Assembly (NCBI GenBank): GCA_030522415.1
Contig: CM060124.1
Location: 27,872,954 to 27,936,953, forward strand
DNA from: Channallabes apus
Taxonomy: Eukaryota > Chordata > Actinopteri > Siluriformes > Clariidae
Direction: 5' to 3'
DNA: 64,000 nt
Below are positions 56,640 through 64,000 of this stretch, in pieces. Every line of letters starts with the position of its first letter. Positions within the stretch are counted from its first letter, which is position 1. The notes under the pieces were generated by a model. The model was not told the DNA's origin, did not search any database, and worked only from the letters and a program-made list of their open reading frames with translations. The translations under genes and the position numbers were made by a program.

Positions 56640-58090
56640 CCTTTTACTGCTCTTCAGATTTACGTCCACCGCATCAGCTAGTGGCGTAGGTCAGAGCAGC
56701 TTCTACATGTTTTGGATGAGAGATGCTATTGCCCTCTCCTATGAGGCGCGTGGGTTCACTTCGCCTCTGGGAATCAGGGCTCTTTCAACCCTGGGGATTG
56801 CCTCATCTATTGCATTAGCAAGAGGAATTCCCCTGCAGCAAGTATATGCTAAGCAGGTAAACCCAGTCCACTGCCGAATTGTTTCAGTGCTGGAGTTTCC
56901 CTCCTCGGGTCTGTGCCCTAGTACTCTCAGGACGTACGTGACTGCATCCTCTCTCAACTATCTTCAGAAAGCTCCATAAGCCCAACAGGCACCCTATTGC
57001 TCTTGAAGCCTTCTGTCCTCCGCGCTTACAGCTTCGGAGCAGGAGAGACTTCACTTGCTGTGTCCAGCTTGTGCTCTTCAGATTTACGTCCACCGCATCA
57101 GCTAGTGGCGTAGGTCAGAGCAGTTTCTACATGTTCTGGATGAGACATGCTATTGCCCTCTCCTATGAGGCGCGTGGCCTCACTTCGCCTCTAGGAATCA
57201 GGGCTCTTTCAGCCAAAGGGATTGCCTCATCTATTGCAGTAGCAAGAGGTATTCCCCTGCAGCAAGTGTCTGCTAAGCAGGTAAACCCAGTCCACTGCCG
57301 AATTGTTTCAGTGCTGGAGTTTCCCTCCTCGCAACAGGCACCCTATTGCTTTTGAAGCCTTCTGTCCTCCGCGCTTACAGCTTCAGAGCAGGAGAAACTT
57401 CACTTGCTGTGTCCAGCTTGTGCTCTTCAGATCTACGTCCACCGCATTAGCTAGTGGCGTAGGTCAGAGCAACTTCTTCATGCTCTGGATGAGAGATGAT
57501 ATTGCCCTCTCCTATGAGGCGCGTGGGCTCACTTCGCCTCTAGGAATCAGGGCTCATTCAACCAGGGGATCGCCTCAGCTATTGGATTAGCAAGAGGTAT
57601 TCCCCTGCAACAAGTGTGTGCCAAGCAGGTAGACCCAGTCCACTGCCAAAATGTTTCAGTGCTGGAGCTTCTGCAGTAAAAGCTTGTCCTTGGGCTTGTG
57701 CCCTAGTACCCTCAGGATTTTCTTAGCTGCATTGTTTGAAGCCTTCTGTCCTCCGCCTTTTACAGCTTTGGAGCAGGAGAAACTTCACTTACTATCCAGT
57801 ATGTGCTCTTCAGATTCACGTCCACCGCATCAGCTAGTGGCGTAAGTCAGAGCGCCACTATACTGGGTGAGAGATGCATATTGCCCTCTCCTATGAGGCG
57901 CGTGGGTTCACTTCGCCTCTGGGAAGCAGGGCTCACCCAACCAGGGTGATCATCCCAGTCTCAGCAGCAGGAGGTATCCCCTGCAGTAATTGTGTGGCGC
58001 GAAGGGTTGGTTCCTCCCCGCACACATTTCTTACATTTATAAATCTGGATGTTCATGCTACTCCGGGCTCACTGCCCCCGAGTTAGCTGC
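56640..58090 (+). pseudogene. DIRS tyrosine recombinase region, four tandem decayed units, copy B
   Basis: The landmark GCTCTTCAGATTTACGTCCA recurs at 56649, 57073, 57422 and 57804, that is with spacings 424, 349 and 382. Each unit encodes LQIYVHRxS, then DAIALSYEARG, then LGIRAxSTxGIAS and ARGIPLQQV. Units 1-3 then jump to an N-terminal-type piece (NPVHCRIVSVLEF) before the next unit begins. Unit 4 ends with TFLTFINLDVHATPGS, where the catalytic tyrosine of FYRLDV is lost. Copy A has one such region only. No unit has an intact active site, and the frames are broken between units. Confidence 0.85.
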
Positions 58091-58183
58091 CCAGGCATAG
58101 CTCTGAGACCTTCTTGGCTTTGTGCGCACACGCTACACAACCTTGGGGTCCAGACACCTGTAGTGCGGCGGCGTTGGTATTCT

Positions 58184-58301
58184 CGTTCCCATAGCGTTTT
58201 CACGCAGCATCGAGTGTAGCCTTGCTAGGGAACGTCTCGGGTTACATTTCTGTAACCCTGTTCCCTGAAAGGCGGGAACGAGATGCTGCGTCGCAATGCC
58301 G
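58184..58301. repeat. DIRS internal complementary region, copy B
   Basis: The left half (CATCGAGTGTAGCCTTGCTAGG) complements the left end. The right half (ACGTCTCGGGTTACATTTCT and CCTGAAAGGCGGGAACGAG) complements the right end. The halves meet at GGGAACGTC, the complement of the joined ends GAC-GTT-CCC. Confidence 0.88.
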
Positions 58302-58340
58302 CACTACCACGTGACCGGACGGCTGTTCAGACAAATTAAT

Positions 58341-58559
58341 CTGAGGTCGTTGCCGGCTCACCTGTTTTTATAACCTCCACCTACATCTAATCAGATGACG
58401 TCACCTGTCGAGGTTATATATAGCCAAAAACTTTGGCGTGTTTTCACAGCATGCTTCAACGACCGGCAACGCGACAAACTGGTTCCCATAGCGTTTTCAC
58501 GCAGCACCTCGTTCCCGCCTTTCAGGGAACAGGGTTACAGAAATGTAACCCGAGACGTT
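58341..58559 (-). repeat. DIRS copy B, right inverted terminal repeat
   Basis: Inverted copy of 54032-54221 plus a right-specific extension of about 43 bp (CCGCCTTTCAGGGAACAGGG... to GAGACGTT). Confidence 0.85.
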
Positions 58560-59157
58560 TCCCAATGTGTCCCTGAATGAAGGGAGGCTCAAAATCAGTC
58601 AGTAGCAGTCAGTATCTGGTGGCCACCAGCTACTTGAAGTACTGCAGTGCATCTCCTCCTCATGGACTGGACCAGATTTGTCAGTTCTTGCTGTGAGATG
58701 GCGGGATTGTGTGTTCCTGGTGTGACTCGGGCAGTTGTTGTGGCAATCCTGTACCTGTCACGCAGGTGTGATATTCGGATGTACCCATCCTGTGCAGGTG
58801 TTGTTACACGTGGTCTTCCACTGAGAGGATGATCAGCTGTCCTTCCTGTCTCCCTGTAGCGCCGTCTTAGGCGTCTCACAGTGCGGACATGGTGATTTAT
58901 TGCCCTATAGCCACATCAGCAGTCCTCATGCCCCCCTGCAGCATGCCTAATGCACGTTCACGCTGATGAGCAGCGACCCTGGGTGTCTTTCTTTGGGTGT
59001 TTTACACAGTCGGTAGACAAGTCTAATTTAGTCTATAGACAAGTTTAATTATTATTTTAATTTTGTGAATTTTCTCAAATGCCTCACAAGATGATGTCAC
59101 ACAATAATAATAATGATGATGATGATGATAATACTACTACTAATAATAATATTATCG

Positions 59158-59240
59158 GAATCGAGCCTGGCCAGGAATCGAACCCGGACCCTGGAGGTGC
59201 AAGGCGACAGTGCTAACCACTACACCACCGTGCCGCCTTG
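59158..59240 (-). repeat. SINE head fragment
   Basis: CAGGAATCGAACCCGGACCC, AAGGCGACAGTGCTAACCAC and TACACCACCGTGCCGCC are the complement of the tRNA-like head with both promoter boxes. The body is missing; (TAA)n and (ATT)n tracts flank it. Confidence 0.7.
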
Positions 59241-59414
59241 GGAATAACTTAAGAAGCAAATAAGCAAATATAATAATAATTATTATTATTATTATATTCT
59301 TATTCTTATTATTATTAATTAATAAAGCTTTATTAATAAAAGTAAAGCTTCTCCAGGCCTGTGCACTCACAGCACTTAAGATACTTTGAGACATCAGCAT
59401 TTCATTTAAAATAA

Positions 59415-59470
<56 letters not shown>

Positions 59471-60780
59471 TAATCAGCATTCTATTGCACACTGTTACTT
59501 GGGTTTTTATGGGTGCTTGACCTCTAATAGAGAAAAATCAGAGTGGAGCTCAGTTCCAGGTGAACCAGATTTATTGCAAAAACAAGGCTCACTTGGGAAA
59601 ATATGCTTTCATTCAGAGGGCAAAGCTGCAATCCCATTCTGATTCTCTTTAAAAAATATATTAAAATATTCTGCAGTACTCATATTTTTACTTTACCAAG
59701 AACCTTAGCAGTGGTATTATAAGCACAGAAGCTTGTTGCTTTAGTAATTTTAAGTGAAATCAAATATAAACTAAATCTTATAAGTTTCTCAGAACTGTCC
59801 ACCACCTCCTTTTGGCTACATAGTACCAGACATTTTGGTGTCACATGGATTTGATCCCCGTTTAGAATATATTTCATTATTTTGAGGGATTTTAAGCTGT
59901 AATCGTGCACATGAGCTTAATGCGGAAACGTAAAATGCTCTAAAACATGAAGTCCATCCAGTTTATCCTGAGGATATATGTGTGATCAATTAACTAGCTA
60001 AGCACAGCAAACTTATATTGTACATCTTTATCATCAGCAATGAAAACAATATATATGGCAGAAACCAAAACAAAAAATTTTTTATATAAAAAGAGCGAAC
60101 AGAATTAAAGGCTCAATGAACGTTCCTGCTAAACATGGTAAACAGGTAAGTATTGAGGATGCAGATGCACTCTTCAGTAGATTTAAGAGTAAAACATGAT
60201 GTCTCCGCTGACATTGAGGACAGGTAATTATCCCAGAAGGATGTTAATGTGAGTCTTCTTCCCTCTGGTTTGATGAGTCCAACAATAACGTGGATGTTGT
60301 ACAGTTCTTATTAGAAGGGCTTTTGGTTATATGAGTGAAAAAAATCGAACAACTCACTATTTTGTCATTAGGGACATAATACAGTAGAGACAATGCTTTA
60401 CTTTTTTTTAATCTTTATAATTTTATGGAAATGGTCACTAAGAACTACAAGCTCATGTTTGTATCTCTGTTGGCAAGATTTAGTGAGTTGTTGCTGGACA
60501 TCAAAGGGTAACTGAAACTCTTGAAACAGAATACAGAATACAACTAGCTAGAGGACCACCAGTGACTTTTGGATTAAGTGCTCTCTCTAACATGCTAGGA
60601 AAGGATTAACCAAGCTGTTTAATCAAGCTGATCAGCCTTTTAAAGAAAGAATTACTAGAGCTGCTGTCAAGTAAGCAAGAAAGGAGTGAATTTTGGAACT
60701 TTCCCCACATGCAGGAAGAGCTACAATGTCAGAATAAAGACATTTTGCAGCTTGGCAGTGAGCATTATAAGGAGCATTCT
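59241..60780. other. Unrecognised AT-rich DNA with (AG)n
   Basis: No gene recognised. (ATT)n at 59270-59295 and a (AG)n microsatellite at 59413-59467 are present. The rest looks unique. Confidence 0.4.
59413..59467. repeat. (AG)n microsatellite
   Basis: About 27 AG units with one AAAG interruption. Confidence 0.9.
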
Positions 60781-60784
60781 TGTC

Positions 60785-61023
60785 AGGGCGTTGTGCGCGT
60801 TCTTATCATGCGACCGGGGGGGTTGCGCGTTCTGATCATAAAAATAGAGTAACGAGGCTGTTTTTAAAACGTAAGGAGTAGAAAGTACAGATAATTGCTT
60901 AAAAATGTAAGGAGTAGAAGTAAAAAGTCAGCTGAAAAATAATTACTCCAGTAAAGTATAGATACCCAAAATTTCTACTTAAGTAAGGTAACGAAGTATT
61001 TGTACTTCGTTACTTGACACCTC
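60785..61023 (-). repeat. hAT-like MITE end fragment
   Basis: In minus sense the right end gives CAGAGGTGTCAAGTAACGAA, then GTACAAATACTTCGTTACCT and TACTTTACTGGAGTAATTAT. This is a common fish non-autonomous terminus with a CAGAGGTG end typical of hAT elements. The left end and an 8-bp duplication were not found. Confidence 0.55.
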
Positions 61024-61180
61024 TGCATTTTTGTAGCGTTTAATAATTAAAATATATATATATATATATGAGGGGGAAAAAATCAATAACCTTCAGCATC
61101 GTTTGAATGTTTTCTCAATTGCCACTGTAGTGTGGTTTTAAAATAATCACTCCAACAGTCACTCTGCTGCAATCTAAATT

Positions 61181-61527
61181 CATTCATTCATTCATTTTCT
61201 ATACCGCTTAATCCTGTGTTCAGGGTCGCGGAGGACCTGGAGCCTATCCCAGGAGACAGGGTGCCAATCCATCGCAGGGCACACACACATACACACACTC
61301 ACACACCCAATCACACACTACGGGCAATTTAGGAACGCCAATTAGCCTAACCTGCATATCTTTGGACTGTGGGAGGAAACCGGAGTACCCGGAGAAAACC
61401 CACCAAGCACGGGGAGAACATGCAAACTCCACGCACACAGAGACGGGAATCGAGCCTGGCTGGGGAATCAAACCCAGACCCTGGAGGTGCAAGGCGACAG
61501 TGCTAACCACTACACCACCGCGCCGCC
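61181..61527 (-). mobile_element. tRNA-derived SINE, complete, with 12-bp target duplication
   Basis: GCAATCTAAATT flanks the copy at 61169-61180 and 61528-61539. In minus sense it begins GGCGGCGCGGTGGTGTAGTG (A-box region), has a B box GGGTTTGATTCCCC, the conserved body, and a (GAAT)n tail at the left. One segment between the body and tail is shorter than at 29065-29335. It is the best copy of this family here. Confidence 0.88.
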
Positions 61528-61771
61528 GCAATCTAAATTATTATTATTAAAACTAGCGGTTTTTCTTTTCTTTTTTTTCTTTTTTTTTAACACCTGTGAC
61601 ATTACCTCATCCACACAAAAATGCAGGGAGCAGCTGCTCTTTCAGTGCCTTGTTGAGGTTTATTTGGTTCTACACAACAATACTGCACAGATCTCTGAGG
61701 AGTTAAAGTTCCAAATCTACATTTTATTTAATATTTAATAAGAAAAAGTCTCTCCAGGATTTTATTTTTCT

Positions 61772-61774
61772 GTG

Positions 61775-61851
<77 letters not shown>

Positions 61852-61872
61852 GTGTGCGTGTGTGTGTGTTTG
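61772..61872. repeat. (TG)n microsatellite
   Basis: About 100 bp of TG with a few CGTG interruptions. Confidence 0.9.
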
Positions 61873-61964
61873 TGTTTGTGCGTGGACTTGAGTCTATCCA
61901 TGGTGTGTTTCCTGGACTGTGTGAACACAGATGAAGGTTATTCATAGTGATATTTTAAAAGTAA

Positions 61965-62335
61965 GAATGGTGTTCAAGTCAAACCGGGACTTGGGATGGA
62001 ACTTTCTCATGAATGAAGGTGTAAAACATTCAGAAGACTACTGAAACACCGTACAGTAATGAGAATCTTAGTCATAATACTGTAAATCTTGGAGAAAATG
62101 TCTTAAAGAAAGCTGGACGTCTGTGAATGACAATCCTGGCAGACACAGCTCTGAGCACACTGCAGTCTTTCCCGTGAGCATTTGGTGAGTGGAATGCCTG
62201 CTCCTTAAAAATCATCAAAAAACTTGCCATCAATGTGCGCAAGAAACACATCTGTCTGTGGAAACTGTACGCACAATCATTCATTAACACCACTTGCACA
62301 TTACAGGAACTCTGCTTGCAGTTATAGTGGCGCAA
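61965..62335 (+). pseudogene. mariner-like relic
   Basis: Starts with TGTTCAAGTCAAACCGGGAC as at 1865. Later GTCTGTGGAAACTGTACGCACAATCATTCATTAAC (SVETVRTIIH) matches the mariner helix-turn-helix block at 22970. No catalytic block remains. Confidence 0.5.
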
Positions 62336-62760
62336 AAAAGTCTTTAGTCAACCATGAATTTTTAAGTTTCTCCCACTTAAAAAGATGAAAGAGGCCTGTA
62401 ATGTTCATCATACAGTAGGTATACCTCAACTATGAGAGACACAATAAGAATCCAGAAAATCACATTGTAGGATTTTTAAATAATTTATTTGCAAATTATG
62501 GTGGAAAATAAGTATTTGGTCAATAAGTATTTAATCTCTATACTTTGTTATATACACTTTGTTGGCAATGACGGATGTCAAACGTTTTCTGTAAGTCTTC
62601 ACAAGGTTTTCACACACTGTTGCTGGTATTTTGGCCCGTTCCTGTCGAAGCACATTAATGGAAAGGTGAATAGAAGGAAAATATATCCCCAACATGTTGT
62701 GGATGCCCCCTTCCTGTTCCAACAACATGAACTGTGCACCAGTGCACAAACTAATGTCTA
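62325..62760 (-). pseudogene. Tc1-like relic, 3' end of transposase
   Basis: In plus sense AAATAAGTATTTGGTCAATAAG and AATCCAGAAAATCACATTGTAGG are the terminal part of a common fish Tc1-like element. In minus sense the code at 62531-62650 reads [28 protein letters not shown], the C-terminal end of a Tc1 transposase. Beyond 62650 the sequence belongs to another part of such a gene (plus-strand FLFQQHEL resembles the FLFQQD block), so the copy is rearranged. Confidence 0.6.
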
Positions 62761-62819
62761 TCAAGACTTAATACTTGAGCCAAGACTTTTGGCAATATAC
62801 TGTAGTGTACATATGTAAA

Positions 62820-63224
62820 CAGATTAGATGTGCATGTATTTATCTATTGAGATAAAATGTTATATTATGTTTTAAGTGAAATACATTTTGACCTACTGCC
62901 TTTTGCAAATAAACAGAGTGTACATTCCATTCCACAGCAAATTACAAAAGCTGTTAATGAGAATATTATTAAAGTGTAAGGGGGAACATTAACATGAGCA
63001 CTTAATTGAAAGTAGAGCATGACTCTAAGATGGAGCCAGGACTGTTTGAAATGCACTTCAGAAGGCTGCAAAATGCAAAATTGCTTTAATTACAAATAAT
63101 AAATAAAAAGTTAATGAATAAACCTAGTGAGTCTAGCTATACACCACGTGCTTTATTATGAGTTATGTGGCCTTATAGGTTCAGAGGGTTCATTTCAGAG
63201 AGAGGGGAAATCAAAGCATGTACT

Positions 63225-63268
<44 letters not shown>

Positions 63269-63400
63269 GGAGATTTATTCGCACGTTATTGTGACGGTTA
63301 AAGGGAAGAGACTATTTACATTGGCACTTTATATACATATTTATAAACACATATACAGTACATACTTACACTCATTTATACAGTACATGCACACGCACAC
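62820..63400. other. AT-rich spacer with (GA)n
   Basis: Nothing recognised apart from a (GA)n microsatellite at 63228-63262 and a TACA-rich tract near 63330-63400. Confidence 0.4.
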
Positions 63401-63404
63401 AGTA

Positions 63405-64000
63405 CATCATCATCATTAACCATTCAATCGCGTCCGATTCTTGGCTATTCTATGGGCCATGTCTCGCCATGTCTTCCTTTCCCTGACCAATTCCTTCAGT
63501 TCACTGATATTCTTGCCCGTGTCCTTCATGATTGTGTCCAGCCATCGGGTTTTTGGTCTTCCCTTTGGTCTACTTCCACTCACCATCCCCAGCATCACAT
63601 CCTTCTCCAGTGAATAGGCTCTCATCACATGACCAAAATACGTCAGTTTCTGCCTGGTGATCTTGCCTTCCAGGGAAAAATCGGGATTGATACGTTCCAA
63701 GACTGACTTGTTGGTTTCTCTCGCTGTCCAGGGGATCCTCAGGAGCCTTCTCCAGCACCAAATCTCGAATGCATCAATTCTTTTCCTGTCTGCCTTTGTT
63801 AGGGTCCAAGTCTCACACCCATACTGTAAGTCGCAATGGGGAACACAATGGCAGTGACCAGTCTGCGCTTGGTAGTGATTGAGGTGTCCTTGCACTTCCA
63901 CAAATTGGGTTCATACTAACCATTGCTGTGCGGCCCAGGGCAATTCTGCGCTTTATTTCAGGACCTCCATCACCACTTTGGTTGATCATGGAGCCCAGGA
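63405..64000 (-). pseudogene. RTE-clade (BovB-like) LINE RT C-terminal region, partial at window edge
   Basis: The frame 63416-63901 reads YGCETWTLTKADRKRIDAFE, then IWCWRRLLRIPWTARETNKS and KLTYFGHVMRAYSLEKDVML, the C-terminal region shared by RTE-type LINEs such as BovB. Beyond 63830 the code continues in another frame to the window edge (LGSMINQSGDGGPEIKRRIALGRT), so one or two small indels break it. The 3' end on this strand is a (ATG)n tail at 63405-63416 directly after the stop. Trinucleotide tails are typical of RTE elements. The catalytic part lies outside the window. Confidence 0.85.

Larger units (their letters stand above)
54032..58559 (+). mobile_element. DIRS1-like tyrosine-recombinase retrotransposon, copy B
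   Basis: About 4.5 kb from GTTCCC at 54032 to GAGACGTT at 58559. Inverted terminal repeats are 54032-54221 and about 58341-58559. The internal complementary region is 58184-58301. The insertion lacks a target duplication: deletion of the element leaves AAAAAT-GTT-TCCCAATG, which fits the interrupted Tc1 element. RT, RNase H and recombinase parts are in order but broken, and the recombinase part is repeated four times. No gag-like frame could be recognised in 54230-55200. Confidence 0.88.
53912..59030 (-). mobile_element. Tc1-like transposon relic, split by DIRS copy B
   Basis: The left end CAGTACTCAGCAAAAAACGA follows a TA at 53910-53911. The left arm runs to 54031 and resumes at 58560 (TCCCAATGTGTCCCTGAATG). 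The minus-strand code at 58595-58960 reads ERALGMLQGGMRTADVAIG and RLRRRYRETGRTADHPLSGRPRVTTPAQDGYI, the N-terminal helix-turn-helix region of a Tc1-like transposase. The catalytic domain is absent. The right end is not clear. Confidence 0.7.

Noticed and set aside
61442..61527. tRNA gene
   Set aside because: The promoter boxes belong to the SINE head. No tRNA cloverleaf or anticodon stem is convincing, and body plus tail follow directly.

Overview
This window looks like repeat-dense, intergenic or intronic DNA from a bony fish. The mix of teleost elements (Rex3-like RTE, L2-like LINEs, sushi-like chromoviruses, BEL/Pao, DIRS1-like, several Tc1-like families, tRNA-derived SINEs) supports a teleost. 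The SINE and the low-GC repeat beside the Rex3 copy resemble repeats I associate with catfishes and relatives (Otophysi); that narrower placement is inference. I found no convincing host protein-coding gene, rRNA or functional tRNA gene. Every long open frame belongs to a transposable element.

Layout. 1-1217: 3' end of an L2-like LINE. 2534-5765: minus-strand LINE, split by a ~1.06 kb non-autonomous DNA transposon (2944-3999). 5951-6331: SINE with target duplication. 6990-7635: two DNA-transposon relics. 7640-10931: 5'-truncated BEL/Pao pol, whose 3' LTR (10932-16767) is split by a complete Ty3/Gypsy chromovirus (copy 1, 11089-16247). 16813-17212: ~22-bp minisatellite. 17.2-29 kb: mostly unrecognised AT-rich DNA with SINEs, a mariner relic and microsatellites. 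29.6-30.9 kb: Tc1 fragments, a possible solo LTR and an L2-like relic. 32772-35450: Rex3-like LINE with an 18-bp target duplication. 36586-38924: DIRS copy A. 40973-42297: Tc1-like element with its ends preserved. 45728-50872: chromovirus copy 2. 51221-51673: solo LTR. 53266-53881: MITE-like element. 53912-59030: Tc1 relic split by DIRS copy B (54032-58559). 61181-61527: SINE with target duplication. 63405-64000: RTE-clade LINE 3' end, running off the window.

The two chromovirus copies are the most informative features. Both are on the minus strand, with apparently identical LTRs within each copy, 5-bp target duplications, an uninterrupted pol ending in a chromodomain, and a gag broken by a different single lesion in each. 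Their layout predicts Tf1/sushi-type self-priming: an 11-nt segment about 31 nt below the TATA box is exactly complementary to the sequence next to the 5' LTR, and that primer-binding segment contains the gag start codon. A G GGA AAC slippery heptamer sits in the gag-pol overlap.

DIRS copy B keeps the full terminal and internal complementary architecture and lies inside a Tc1 relic without target duplication. Its tyrosine-recombinase region has been tandemly amplified into four decayed units.

Nesting gives a relative chronology: LINE before the 2944-3999 transposon, Pao before chromovirus copy 1, Tc1 before DIRS B.
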